Below, in pieces: positions 1 through 11,363 of a stretch of 64,000 nucleotides of DNA. The DNA lies in NCBI GenBank assembly GCA_036435485.1, contig CM071597.1, positions 141,667,647-141,731,646 of the forward strand. Reading direction: 5' to 3'. The first letter of the stretch is position 1; the number at the start of each line of letters is the position of its first letter. The position numbers were made by a program, and so were the translations under genes. The DNA comes from Saposhnikovia divaricata. Its lineage: Eukaryota; Streptophyta; Magnoliopsida; Apiales; Apiaceae. The notes under the pieces are model-generated. The model was not told where the DNA came from and searched no databases. It saw nothing but the letters and a program-made list of their open reading frames with translations.

Positions 1-1343
1 TTTCAAGTGCAGTACATTTAAACTCCATTTCTAGCTTCATGTGCTTAGCCTTATCACATTCATTTTGTACTTCTTCCATAAAGAGTAACTCAGCTTCTAG
101 ATGATCATTTCTTTTAGTCAATTCTGACATCTCAGAAATTATTCTAGCATTTTCAAGGGATTGACTTTTAAAACTAATATGCAGAGATTTAAGAAAGATC
201 TTAACTTAGAAACATTTTCAGTATCAAAATCAAAAACAACTTCAGGTACCTTATTTTCAGGAGCAGCAATCTCATCCACCTATGCCATTAATGCATAGTT
301 CACATTTTCCTCTTCCGAGTCTGAGGAAGAGTCCATCCAATCCTTTCTTGATGAGATAAGAGCTTTGGTCTTAGCCTTTTTGCATTCAGTTGCAAAATGA
401 CCCATTTCATCACAGTTGTAGCATTTGACTTTTGACTTGTCAAACTTGCTGCTTTTGCTTTCATTCTTCTTGTACCTGTTCTTGTCAGTATTGACAGGTT
501 TCTTCTGAAAGTTGCCTTGTCTTCTAGCCTTTATGAACTTCATCTTCTTGAAACCTTTGACTATCATAGCAACCATTTCCATCATATCAGAATCAGTAGA
601 GTCATCATCAGTATCAGTATCAGGATTGGCATCAGGATCAGATGATGAGTCATCAGTATCAGACTCAGCTACTCTACTTCTCCTTCTTGAAACCTCCACG
701 CTTTTTCCTTTTGATTTTGATTCAGCATTTAAAGCAACAGTCTTTGCTTTATTGGTCTTCTTATTCTTCCTTTGTTGAACCTCAAGATCATGGGTTCTTA
801 GCATCCCATAGACTTCATCAAGAGACACAACATTAAGATCATACTGATGCCTAATGATAGAGGTTTGAGTATCCCACTCCTCAGGCAAAGCTCTAAGAAA
901 CTTGGTGTTCTAGTCTTCTGGTTCATACTCTTTACCCACCAGAGATAGATTATTCAATAATGTCAGAAATCTATCATACAGATCAGTGAGGCTCTCATCA
1001 GATTTTGCATCAAACTGCTCATACTCTTGAATCAACAGAGCCCTTCTGTTTCTTTTGATAGATTCAGCACCCTGGCATTGAGTTTCCAAAGTTTCCCAGT
1101 TCTTCTTAGCAGTTTACATGCTATCACTCTGTTTGACATGACAGCATCAAGGCAATTATGAAGAATGTTCTTCACCTTTGCATCTCTGAGTACTTCAGCC
1201 TTTTCCTCAGGAGTCCATTCAGCCTTTTTCTTCTGAACATAGTGCTCAGGTATAGTATCTGTTCTAGCAACCAGTCTCTTAGGTATATATGAACCATCAT
1301 ATATTCGATCGAGATAGTTAGGATCAGTTGCCTCCAGATACAT
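1..1343 (-). pseudogene. copia gag of element F, broken
   Basis: Two main frames are seen. The first (1343-1032, 103 aa) matches the N-terminal half of copia Gag and ends in a frameshifted tail. The second (888-280, 202 aa) holds an acidic Ser/Asp-rich stretch followed by a CCHC zinc knuckle, CYNCDEMGHFATEC, which in this family binds RNA. The stretch 1-250 continues in other frames as a Glu/Lys/Leu-rich, coiled-coil-like extension typical of large copia Gag proteins. At least two frame breaks (near 1030-890 and near 280) make it non-functional as read. The gene continues past base 1, so protease and pol are unseen. Confidence 0.75.
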
Positions 1344-1458
1344 CAGTATTTTTATCCTCCATGTGGGGTATTAAGCCTTTTTGAGAACAGGGATTTTAAT
1401 ACTCTCATACTTGCTTGTCGATATCTTAAGATCGTTTCTGATTGTAATTAATCAGTTT

Positions 1459-1470
1459 GCTCTGATACCA
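1459..1470 (-). promoter_or_regulatory. primer-binding site of F (initiator Met tRNA)
   Basis: On the minus strand it reads TGGTATCAGAGC, the exact complement of the 3' end of plant initiator tRNA-Met. It lies 2 bp inside the LTR end, the standard position for minus-strand DNA priming. Confidence 0.9.
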
Positions 1471-1472
1471 CT

Positions 1473-1975
1473 TGTTGCCCAGTAATTAACAATTATAGAA
1501 GGGGGGTTGAATACAATTGTATAAGATTTTCGATTTAAATAGAAATAATAACACAAGTATGAATAAATAACAGCTTTATTAATTCTGATATAAAACTGTT
1601 ACAAACTCTCTCAAGAAATTCTTATGTTCTTGAGAGCTGCTAGGTTACAAGATAATTCGTGTAAGCGATTACGATTAAGTAAAACCTAAACTGTGTTTAT
1701 ATACAGTACATAGCTGCACTATCAATTACAAGATATATCAAATCAATTACATGCGTCTCTTAGTACATATCTAGAATGATAGTTGCGTTCCTATAAATCA
1801 GGAACCGACATGTCAATCTTCCTAGATTCCTGGACTGATGTATATCCTCGTGTAATCCTGATCAGCTTCCAATACTGATGATAACCCAATACTGACGGTG
1901 CATTACTGATGACGTCAGCATCAGTATCTGATCAGTAGTCCAGATCCTGATCATCACTTGAATCAATATCTAACA
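1473..1975 (-). repeat. 5' LTR of copia element F
   Basis: A 503-bp segment with TG...CA ends (plus strand TGTTG... to ...TAACA) next to the PBS. It contains many CTGATG/ATCAG-type short repeats around 1850-1950. Its partner LTR is off-window. Confidence 0.85.
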
Positions 1976-1990
1976 CCTCATGATTCCTTC

Positions 1991-4361
1991 TTAATCTCTT
2001 TCACACTTAGTTTCTTCTTCGATCATTATCTCTTCCGTGGAGTTCTCTTCTTCCTCCATTATCCGTTCTTGACATAGTCTAATCTTTTCTAACAATGGAG
2101 GTTGGATTCGAATTTTCATCAACTTCTCTTGGCCCTCTTTGGGTAGCTTAATCTCAATTTCCAACTTCTCAAAATCTTTCACTAACTCTTCTTCTGAAGA
2201 TATCATCTTGAGCTTCTCTTTCCTACTAAGGGCGTCAGCCACCACATTTGCTTTGCCCGGGTGATAACGAATCTCACAGTCATAGTCTTTAATTAGCTCT
2301 ATACATCTTCTCTGGCGCATGTTAAGCTCTTTCTGAGTAAAAATGTACTTGAGGCTCTTATGGTCAGTGTAGATCTCGCACCTTTCTCCATACAGATAGT
2401 GCCTCCAAATCTTTAAGGCAAAAACGATTGCTACCAATTCCAGGTCATGCGTGGGGTATCGGATTTCATAATCCTTCAATTGCCTTGACGCATATGCTAT
2501 TACCTTACCGTGCTGCATAAGCACACACCCTAATCCTTTATGCAAAGCATCACTATAAATTATGAAATCTCCTTTTCCATCAAGCAACGCCAACACTGGG
2601 GCCGTCACCAACCTCTTCTTTCACTCTTGGAAACTTTTCTCGCACTTTTCAGTCCATTCAAATTTCTCAGTTTTACAGGTAAGTCGAGTTAACAGGGCTG
2701 CGATCTTTGCAAAATCTTGAACAAATCTTCTATAATATCCTGCCAGTCCGATGAAACTCCTTACCTTGGTTGGGGTGGTTGGTCGTTCCCAATTTGAGAC
2801 TACCTCTATCTTGGAGGGGTCAACCAACACTCCTTCTCTATTGATTACGTGCCCTAAGAATTGCACCTCATTTTTCCAGAACTCACACTTCGAGAATTTG
2901 GCATATAGTTGCTCTTTCGTGAGTATCTCTAAAGTTATCCTCAAATGTTCGGCGTGTTCTTCCTCCGTCTTTGAGTAGATAAGAATATCGTCAATGAAAA
3001 CTATCACGAACTTATCCAAATATTCCTTGAACACCCCATTCATCAAATCCATGAAACTGCTGGGGCATTGGTCAATCCAAATGACATTACCAAGAACTCA
3101 TAGTGCCCATATTTGGTACGGAATGCGGTCTTTGGAATATCTTCGATTTTAATCTTCAGTTGGTGATATCCCATTCTCAGGTCAATCTTAGAGAAGTATT
3201 CAGTGCCTTTTAGCTGGTCAAACAAATCATCTATCCTGGGTAGTGGATACTTATTCTTTATGGTTAGCTTGTTCAACTCTCGGTAGTTGATGCATAACCT
3301 CATATTCCCATCCTTCTTTTAACAAATAACACTGGTGCCCCCCACGGTGACATACTGGGTCTTATCATACCCTTATCCAACAATTCCTGTAACTGCTTAG
3401 CTAGCTCTTTCATTTCTACTGGGGCTAATCGGTACGGGGCCTTTGAAACTGGCGTCGTCCCCGGGGCTAACTCGATAGCAAACTCAATCACTCTATCCGG
3501 CGGTAATCCGGGAAGATCTTGTGGAAACACATCTTAGAACTCGTTAACTACCGGGATGTCTTGAATCTTAGGCTCTTCCTTCTGGGTATCTATGACATAG
3601 GCTAAATAAGTCTCGTTTCCTTTTCGTAGCAATATCTTGGTCTGCGCCATGGTTAGAATTGTCTGAGTCTGTCGCATCCCTTTAAACACTACTTCCTTCG
3701 TCCCTGAGGTTTTCAACTTACCTTTCTTTCCCTTATAATCTATCTGAGCGTTATTGCGAGACAACCAATCCATTCCCAAGATAACATCAAATTCCCCTAG
3801 CTTAAAAGGGATCAAATCGACATAGAAAGATCGTCCTCCTATTTCTAATTTGTAATCGGGGTGAATCTGATTAACCGGAACGACTTGATTAGCTATTTCT
3901 ACTTGTAAATACTCCCTTAGAGGTTGGGTCTTAAGTTTCAATTTACGTGCAAAATCCCTCGATATAAAAGACTTAGTTGCTCCAGAATCAAATAAGACAT
4001 TTGCATTAACTGAGTTGAGGGAAAAAGTACCTGCTATAACGTCCGTGTCCCTCACGGCATCTTGCACAGTCATGTTGAAGGTTCTGGCAGTTGGTGGCCA
4101 ATTGGAAGCAGCCTTGCTTGCCCCTGATGCTGCTGGCTTATTCATTAGGCAGTCTTTCCTCAGGTGGCCTTGACGTCCACACTGGAAACATGCAGTGTCC
4201 TTGCTGGCAGTAGGGGTAACCATAGTACAATTATTGGAATAGTGGCCCTCTGGGCCACACTTAAAGCAAGTTATCAGTTTCTGGTTACACACTCCAGAAT
4301 GTCTCTTCCCACAAGTCGCACATGCTGGCAATGGGGGTCGGGAGAGGTGGGAATGGGACAT
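1991..4361 (-). pseudogene. chromovirus A zinc knuckle-protease-RT-RNase H, broken
   Basis: Going downstream on the minus strand: two CCHC knuckles (CFKCGPEGHYSNNC, CFQCGRQGHLRKDC), the retropepsin motif FDSGATKSFIS, RT with the catalytic FIDDILIYSK (within 3052-2621), and RNase H with IYTDHKSLKYIF (2611-1991). The frame is broken by a stop at about 3534, frameshifts near 3300 and 3045, and a TGA at 2621-2623, so it is a degenerate copy. Its last codons stop at the copia F insertion. Family knowledge says one Gag-Pol precursor is cleaved by the protease; this copy cannot make it. Confidence 0.88.
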
Positions 4362-4367
4362 TCCTGA

Positions 4368-5378
4368 TTACTGGCCGTCCTGGCTCACACTTGCACTCGT
4401 AGAGGGTTTAAATCTTTCATTCCTCCCAGGTAGGGAAACTGCTTTTCGGTTGAACTTGCTCGGGGGTTTCCCTCCTGTGGAACCTCCACCCATACTTGCA
4501 TACTTCCTTTTCATTCCCCCTTTTTCTCTTTCCTTCAACATCTGGTCACTTCCTGCTTCGACAATTGTTGCCTTCTGTACTAGAGTGGCATAATCTATTA
4601 TCTCTAGAACTGTGACCCAGTTTTGAATCCACTGTTTTAGCCCTTGTTGGAATCGGCTTGCTTTCTTTTCCTCAGTATCAATAAACTCCGGTACGAACCG
4701 GGATAGCTCAGTGAACTTGGCTTCATAATCAGCCACTGTCATATTGTTTTGTTTTAGCTCTAGAAACTTGAGCTCTATCTGGGTTTTCATGAACCTTGGG
4801 AAATACTTTTCTAAAAACAATTGCTTGAACCTCTCCCAGGTTACTATAGCATCAGTTTCCATATTCTTCTTGGCCTCCCACCAATAATTGGCCTCTCCCT
4901 TTAGAAGGTAGGTGGCAAAGACAGTCTTTTGTGCCTCGTCGATACTCAGAATCTCGAAGGACTTTTCAATTTCCTTGATCCAAGCTCTTGCCTCAACAGG
5001 ATCAGCCGATCTGTGGAACTCTGGGGGCTTAAGGGACTTAAAGGCCCTGAAAGAATTGGCCACTAAAGTGTTGTTTCCCTGGGGTGGTTGGGCATAACGG
5101 TCCAAATTCTACCTAAGTAGGTTCATAAACTGCCCCATGGGGTCCCCGTCTCGGTTTTCTCCTTCCTGCTCAACCTCCGTTTCGTCCCTTTCTACTCCCT
5201 CTTCGAACTTTTCCATATGTAAAGATTCCTCTTCTGCTCCGTACTAGGAGTCTTCCTGTTCATTGTAATCTTAGTCTTGCTCTTCCTCATACTTAGGGTT
5301 TTCTCTGTGTTGGTTTTGGATTTTTTGGTCGGTAGACTCACGGGGGTGAGCCCTAGTGCCCATTCTTCTCGGGGGCAT
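4368..5378 (-). pseudogene. chromovirus A gag (capsid), broken
   Basis: The long readable part is 5105-4368 (245 aa) with the Tekay-type retrotransposon Gag domain (WWEAKKN, FLEKYFPR, FTELSRFVPE). By comparison with K gag the true start is the ATG at 5378-5376, which opens MPPRRMGTRAHP as in K (MPPRRMNTRAHP). Between 5378 and 5105 three in-frame stops interrupt it, including one in place of the Gln codon before NLDR. A further break separates it from the zinc-knuckle frame at 4361. Capsid assembly is the known role of the family. Confidence 0.82.
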
Positions 5379-5791
5379 TTTACTGAAAATTTGGACAATT
5401 ATTCATTAGGTTTATTCACCTATTTCAAAGGATCTCCCCTTACAATATCGATGCATAAATGGATAAGGATCCCACAGTTCTATATCTCATGGCAACTTTA
5501 ATTGAAAGCAGTACATGCGGATGTAATGTAACAAACTAGTGATCGTGTCATAACGAAACTGAAATAACTGAAAGGGAAATAAATATATACAAGATACTGA
5601 AAAGGTACATCATCTGGGTTGCATCGACCGTTTTAAAAGTACAGCCATCCGAATAACAACTAGTCAAAAGTGTCTATCTGTCCAGTCTGCATCAGGGAAA
5701 CTAAATACACTGCAACTATCCCACCAAAAATCGGCAATACTATGTCCGTACAAGACTAGACAACTAGACCAATACATCACCATCCCTGCAG
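5379..5791 (-). other. noncoding spacer between accessory ORF and gag of A
   Basis: About 410 bp without a credible reading frame. K has a comparable spacer of about 750 bp at the same place. No splice site, promoter or structure was recognised with confidence. Confidence 0.5.
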
Positions 5792-6589
5792 TCAGCCACG
5801 ACGGTGGGTCAAAGCTAGAACCCTCCTCATGGCAATACGGAAGATCTCCTCAGCGTCTGCCCTAGATACCATGCCATGTCCATCACTAGGCAACTGTCGC
5901 ACCCTCACTCGAGCACTAAGCTCTATGCGGGTCACCTCCCTGTACATCTCTCTAGCCCTGATACGTCTCCCACCCTGGTGCCTCAATCGGGCATCTCTCT
6001 CCGCTGCAAGCTCTCTACGGGACCCTGTTAGCCTGGCCTCAGCCACGGCTACCTCTGTGGAAAGTCTGGCCACAACATAGTTGTGCACGCACAATGGGAT
6101 CCCTTCTACGGGGATGTGGGGTGGAGTAGATGGCTCTGTTGGAGGTGCAGCCTCTGCCTGCTGCGGCTCTGGTGTCAGCTCCTCAAACTCATCGGAAAAT
6201 GGGCTCACAGGTAGTGGTGGTGGTAAAGGGGCTCTCTCAACAGAGAGGGGTGACACACGAAGTCCAGAACTCCCTATAGCATCATCCACTGGCTCATCCT
6301 CATCTACAGCCTGTCCAATAACAGCAGCCCTAACCTGCTCGATGGTCATGTCAGTGTCCTCCTCCATGACCCTAACATCAGCTATAAGCCGGGTCTCCTC
6401 TGGATCCTCCTCATCAACATCCTCAGACTCAATAACATCAGTGTCAGCATTAACCTGGACCTCCTCAGGGTCCTCCTCCTCAGACTCGACAATATCAGTG
6501 TCCTCATCAAGCAAGTGCTCATAATACGGGTCTCTAGTCTGGAACATGTCCTCATCATGCTGTCTCGCAGCTGCCTCCTTGGCAGACAT
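5792..6589 (-). CDS. accessory ORF upstream of gag in chromovirus A (unknown function)
   Basis: An open frame of 265 aa between the PBS and gag. Residues 1 to about 110 are very acidic (runs of Asp/Glu with repeated EEDPEE-like blocks). The middle, about 115-170, is Pro-rich, and the C-terminal third is Arg/Glu/Ala-rich and probably helical. K has a counterpart at the same place; the clearest shared block is HxYVV followed by AEARL, RR and an ERxARLRxQ pattern, and the Arg-rich end also aligns. That makes chance openness unlikely. I recognise no known domain, zinc finger, signal peptide or membrane segment. Canonical Tekay elements are described with gag-pol only, so this is an extra gene. 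It could be an early transcript product or the remnant of a longer Gag leader. Confidence 0.7.
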   Translation of the reverse strand: MSAKEAAARQHDEDMFQTRDPYYEHLLDEDTDIVESEEEDPEEVQVNADTDVIESEDVDEEDPEETRLIADVRVMEEDTDMTIEQVRAAVIGQAVDEDEPVDDAIGSSGLRVSPLSVERAPLPPPLPVSPFSDEFEELTPEPQQAEAAPPTEPSTPPHIPVEGIPLCVHNYVVARLSTEVAVAEARLTGSRRELAAERDARLRHQGGRRIRAREMYREVTRIELSARVRVRQLPSDGHGMVSRADAEEIFRIAMRRVLALTHRRG

Positions 6590-6740
6590 GTCGCTCGCCT
6601 ACACAAGACGAAATATGTTACTATTATGATACTTAAAAAGTTCCCGTAAGGGTTTTAGGTGAACTTGGCAAGAGTTCTTATTATATTAGTGAATTTATTA
6701 TTATATAGAGTCGCATCATCTCTTGGGATATATAACTCTC

Positions 6741-6752
6741 GCTCTAATACCA
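6741..6752 (-). promoter_or_regulatory. primer-binding site of chromovirus A
   Basis: Minus strand TGGTATTAGAGC, one base (T for C at position 7) from the perfect initiator tRNA-Met complement, 4 bp from the LTR. K has the same variant at 50360-50371, so it is a family trait. Confidence 0.8.
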
Positions 6753-6856
6753 TCTATGTAACACCCCCAGATCCGGGATCAGGGATCGGGTCGTTACTGT
6801 CTCCATTTCGATAATTACCACTTCACTTGAGTCAAAATAAGTAAACAACATGCAGT

Positions 6857-6893
6857 GACCCCACAATAATATCCAATCACACACACACACACA
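6857..6893 (-). repeat. (GT)n tract plus GTGGGGTC box near the LTR 3' end (A)
   Basis: A CA/GT microsatellite at 6878-6893 is followed (minus strand) by GTGGGGTC at 6864-6857. The same pairing occurs at the equivalent position in S (37451-37481) and K (50215-50253, 60111 onward), so it is a conserved LTR feature rather than a random microsatellite. Confidence 0.7.
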
Positions 6894-7111
6894 ACAGTTA
6901 TAGTCCTAGAGATGAAATTGAAATAAGTCATACATAAAGGGTTTACGAATAAAAGTTATTACAATCCCAAAAGGAGTAACAAGTTTAAAGTTCTTGCCGT
7001 TGATTACATTAGTCATACATATAATTAATACTGAAAACAAAAGCTACCAGTCTAGTCTACCTCAGCAATGGCAGCTAGCATATCAGCGGGTAATTCTATG
7101 GGTGCGGTCAC

Positions 7112-7144
7112 CTACTTGCGCGGGGTACGCCTGGTGCGGGCCAT
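7112..7144 (-). pseudogene. histone-H3-tail-like short ORF in A LTR
   Basis: The minus-strand ATG at 7144 opens MARTRRTPRK and then meets TAG, where K has CAG. Reading through, VTR follows as in K (MARPRQTARKQVTR). Histone H3 begins MARTKQTARK. Against K, most shared residues use different codons (Arg CGC versus AGA, Thr ACC versus ACT, Ala GCC versus GCA). That pattern suggests past selection on the peptide. The upstream context (TTGCTCAC-CTTGCTT and ACAACAGCTA) is also shared. Function is unknown; a chance resemblance of a short basic peptide remains possible. Confidence 0.5.
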
Positions 7145-8039
7145 CTGACCTAGCTGTTGTTGTGATATAAATAAGCAAGGGTGAGCAATAGCCCACCAAC
7201 AATAATATAACTGAACAGTGAAAATATATGTAACAGTTCAAATATCTTTGAAACCATATGCCATGCATTAACGAAGATAGTGCTAGTATAATATAAAGGA
7301 TGAAGTTACAAGGTAACTCAAAGATATACTTCTGTGGAAACATCTGTTATGCCAAAGATAAGCAATATAGCATTATTTATCATAAAAGATGAACTTGCAG
7401 AAAATGTTGCAATTCCAGATTCCATCACTTTTTCACCTGCCAACACCGATGGTGCTACAGAAAATTTCCAACATTTGAAAGGTGAACTAATTCCGGAGCA
7501 TTGACGCGCCAGGAGCCATAACATTTTACGATGATCAGTCGCATGTTATGCTCCCCATCATTTGTTCTCTACATGTAGAAGGAAGCATCGACGGATTTAC
7601 TTGTCCACCGCCCTCTAGAACTCCCCGGCCAACGGTTGGCCCATTGCTGGACCGGCGCCACTCGGCCACTTACGCAGCTCCTAGTTCGTATAACTTCCAT
7701 AACTCTGAAACATAAAGTTCGTCCCCATTTCCCTAAGTATAATACTTGTTGATAAAACTCCACAAAGTAGTCGTATCCAGTTGGAAAGGAAAATTCACTA
7801 ATATTTTCCAAGCTACTGCTTGTTAATGGATACCAACTTGTTCCAACATTCCTACCCCTTGAATGATGAGAAGGTACACAAGATTTGATAGATGAACAGC
7901 AACCAAGTTGCGAGTTAAAAGAATAGTTTCAAAAGATTTATGACCGGGAAGTCAACAAGATAAATAACATTTCTCAAGTAAGGTTCCCTTATTATTTGGA
8001 AGATAGATTCGAAGGAAGAATGAAATTTTGAGAACCTTT

Positions 8040-8660
8040 CTTGATATAATATTAATAATAATACGGCTCCGAAGTAATTTTATAATAATCGAAGGTCGAA
8101 GATAATATTTGAAGTCATTTCAGAGTATCGGATAAATATTCAAATAATGTTTGTTGAATCAGGAATAGTTAAAGAAGACTTATAACTATGAACGAATATT
8201 TAAATCGAAGTATTTCTCAGAATAATTCTCGAGGGAATAAAGAGAAAATATTTATTAAATAATTAAATAATTAAATTAATATTCAAAATTATATTCATTT
8301 CATTAATAAGACTTGAAAGGAATAGTAGATATAATATTCGATTAATAAATATAACATCAGATGAATATTGAAAATAATATTCATTAAGTAAATGGGAACT
8401 TAAATGAATATTCAAAAAGTAATATTCATTTAATGAATAATATTCTAAATGAATATCGAAATAATATTCATTTAGTAATCCAAGCTTTAAAGGAATTTTT
8501 GAAATAATATTCGATAAATGAATCGACTTTAAATGAATATTGAAAAATAATATTCATTGAATAGATAACGTTCAAATAATTATTTGAGGTAATGACCGTT
8601 AATTAAATGATCTCGGACGAATATTCAAATAATATTCGTCAACCAAATAATGGAAAATAT
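8040..8660. repeat. AT-rich GAATATT/AATATTC quasi-palindromic repeats in A LTR
   Basis: Repeated units built from GAATATTCAAA...AATATTCATT at irregular spacing of about 40-60 bp. Each can fold on itself. Solo LTR S has the same block at about 39110-39340. The two LTRs probably inherited it from a common ancestor. Confidence 0.65.
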
Positions 8661-11131
8661 TTAATTAAATATTTCCCTCGAAGGTAATTACAATACATCA
8701 AGAAGTACTGACTCCCGGTCTATATTTAACGAATAAGATTCATATGCCCTTCTCTAAGGGTCTTAGCAATATCCGGCTTATACTAATATATCACATATAG
8801 TCTATAAGCCAACAATAAATCAGGAACAAGTATAACAATATGAATTGAAAACAGACATGCATGCAATGGTATATGTATAACAACAGTCATATATATCTTA
8901 TCACAACAACAGCCTTTAAAAGGATTTGAAACTTGCCTGGTAATCGGGTGTGGGTAGAGGTAGCGTGTCCCGGGTCAGCTCGGTGATCTATAAACAATCA
9001 AAATATTCGAGATTAATCAACTAACACTTCTTTAGAAGGTTACGTAAAAACTTTACTTAAGTCGAAACACGCTTTCGAGTTATCTCGTTATGCACCCTTT
9101 TTGAATAACTCTTTTTATTACCGATGCGATCGGACTTTTGTTCGTTATTAAGACATGTCATTATTCTTACACTTGACATATACTTGAGTCATGAAAGTTC
9201 TAAGGTCGGTCATTTACGAACCAATATATACCTCGAGTTTTATCGCCCGTTTTCTAAGTGTTTTACCAAAGTTATAACCAAGTACAATTTTAAGGGGTTC
9301 GTTCGCGTTTAACCTTGATTCGAACATTTTTATAAAATCGGAAAATGATTCTTTGACATGGGGTTTTCTCTCACACCTTCCTTTTTACCCCTAGTATTTA
9401 ATTACTATGATTCATCCTAACTTGCATAATTTACTAGGGTTCAATTTCAGTTACGAACTTTCATTTATGGTTTCGAACTACTTTTAGTAAATCGGTCATA
9501 ATTCCTAAACCGTAAATCCGTTTCACATGATCTTTATATCAAAATGAATCTTATAACACAATCTATCTTTTCATGGAATAATATGGAACTGGACAGTGAG
9601 CTATATCTACTGTCAACTACGATTTCTTAAGGTTAACCAAAATCGGGCATTACGACGGCTATAAATCGGACGTTCTAAAAATCGTAACATCAAAACCAAG
9701 CCACACCGGGCATCCATACCACTTATACACATGATTCTCATCCTCAACTGTCCAAAGTCATCTACTATAACATCATATCATAACCATGTTTAGATCCACT
9801 AACCAAATCCATAATCATGCATACAATCATACTAATAAAATCACTTATACTAAATCCATCAAGAGCATGTAAAATCTCAAAGTAATACCTAGGGTTCCAA
9901 GTGATGATTACCTTCCTTGGAGTGTTCTAGAGCCTTACTAAGCCTTGATCTATCCTTGTGTGGCCTTAGTTCTTGAAGAACACTATTCACCCTCCTCTTT
10001 CTTAATTTTTTTGAAAATGGAAACAAAAGAATTTGGACTTGAAATTTCTAGGAGATTAGTTTCTTGAAATATAGAACTCACCTTAAAAATTAGAAGATCA
10101 AACAATGGTTGGAACTATGTTTTTGATTTTGGAATTAGAGCTTGGCCGAATGTAATGAAAAATGGAGAGTGTTTTGGTTGTTCTTGCTTGGTTGGCTTGA
10201 AATAATGCATAAAGTGATTTGTATTTGATAATATCTCATCCAAGCTACTTTATTAAAGTGATGATGCATTGGATGATGTATTTTGTAAGGACAAGTGTTG
10301 ATCATTGATTGATTTCATGCTAACTAGTAGTTAGTTTTGCTAAGTACTTGGTTTGCTTCCATGGTTCTAGTTAGTAATATAACTAGGTTAGTTACTAGAT
10401 ATTTTCTAATAACACATGCATGCATCTAGATTCCCCTGCTTGTTTCCTTGTCCAGTTATTGCTTAATTCGCTAATCGTTCGATGGAATAACTCAAAGATT
10501 TCTAGTTAGGGTTTTACCGGAAACCTTCTAAATATTTATAATACTATTCTCCATAATTCTTAATAATTCTCGAATCCATTTTCCTTAAATCCTTTTAATA
10601 ATCTCTTAGGTCTTTCAGTGTCCAGGGAAATCTCGGGGAAAATAAAAGTGCTATTTTTCAGAATTCGACAGCTTTTACATACACTCTTTTTCCCCCTGGA
10701 TCACTAATACAAACTCAGAATTTCGTTCCAGGTACTTCTATATAGCGTCGTCTAATAATATTCCTAATTCCACAAAAATCACTATTCACCACTTATTCTT
10801 TACTTTTTCTTTTAAGGTTATATAGATGTCCCGGTTCTCTTTCGATCGTTCGTTAACCCTTTTACGGAACCACTGGTAAAAGATATCGATTTGGATGACA
10901 TAAGAACAACCGTCCCCCTTGGAATTATCAAACCTTAATTTCATAGGAGATAGATAATTCTTATCTAGATTGTCAACCCATAGCATTCTTCATGACATAT
11001 AAGTATTTGAATCCAAATCCATTCCATTCATTCATTAGAACATTCGTTACATCGTAGTCCTACCAATTATTTACTATTACATCCATACATAATAAAAAGT
11101 TTTAATTCTATCCAAAATCTGGGTTCTTACG

Positions 11132-11358
11132 TCGCACACATTGAGCACTTAAAGGAATAGTTAATTTAAATTATGGATTTAAATTAATTGATGATTATTT
11201 GAATTTTATTATATTAATTAAATGAGACTTAATTAATTGAGATAATATAAATTCGAATTAGAGGAGTGTTTCTGCCCATAATAATTAAGTATGACTTAGT
11301 TATTAATTAAATAATAGAAATTCATTTTATTATTTAATTCTATACCTACTAGGGTTGG
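11132..11358 (+). mobile_element. copia LTR E, left fragment
   Basis: An AT-rich segment that aligns with the middle of the D LTR (shared stretches such as TTTAAATTATG and GACTTAATTAATT), in plus orientation. It is cut on the left by chromovirus A and on the right by Athila B (TSD GTTTT at 11359-11363). The LTR resumes at 23302. Confidence 0.65.
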
Positions 11359-11363
11359 GTTTT
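11359..11363. repeat. target-site duplication of Athila B, left copy (GTTTT)
   Basis: GTTTT here and GTTTT at 23297-23301 flank element B exactly at its LTR ends. Confidence 0.85.

Larger units (their letters stand above)
1..1975 (-). mobile_element. Ty1/copia element F, 5' part (LTR, PBS, gag)
   Basis: Read on the minus strand, the order is LTR (1975-1473), primer-binding site, leader and gag, and the element runs off the left edge. It interrupts the pol of chromovirus A: A-type coding sequence stops at 1976-1990 and its continuation (rest of RNase H spacer, integrase) is not in the window. The 5 bp next to the LTR, cctca at 1976-1980, are the likely target-site duplication, whose partner lies outside. 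This is the youngest layer of the left arm by position. The family is judged from the gag zinc knuckle and the Met-type primer site; no pol is visible to place the lineage. Confidence 0.85.
1976..11131 (-). mobile_element. Tekay-type chromovirus A (Ty3/gypsy), 5' portion
   Basis: On the minus strand: a very long 5' LTR (11131-6757), PBS, an accessory ORF (6589-5792), gag (from 5378), zinc knuckles, protease, reverse transcriptase and RNase H, then interruption by copia F. Integrase, chromodomain and the 3' LTR must lie left of the window. Gag and RT are closely similar to those of element K, which does show the chromodomain, hence the Tekay call. It sits in the copia LTR E; tcgca at 11132-11136 is the candidate target duplication. 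The LTR start reads CGTAAGAACCC, so the canonical T is mutated. Confidence 0.88.
6757..11131 (-). repeat. 5' LTR of chromovirus A (about 4.4 kb)
   Basis: Bounded on the left by TGTAACACCCCCAG next to the PBS, on the right by a CGTAAGAACCC start. It is homologous along its length to solo LTR S and shares its end architecture with the K LTRs: a (GT)n tract (6878-6893), GTGGGGTC (6857-6864) and a terminal GGATCTGGGGG motif. It contains a histone-H3-tail-like reading frame (7112-7144) and an AT-rich block of GAATATT/AATATTC units. No long conserved protein frame is present. At 4375 bp it is long even for a Tekay LTR. Confidence 0.85.

Noticed and set aside
6081..6524. 147-residue Ser-rich plus-strand frame
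   Set aside because: Antisense shadow of the acidic accessory ORF; Asp/Glu codons read in reverse give Ser-rich sequence.
7083..7343. 86-residue hydrophobic frame that overlaps the H3-tail-like peptide in A in another frame
   Set aside because: No counterpart in K; chance opening in LTR.
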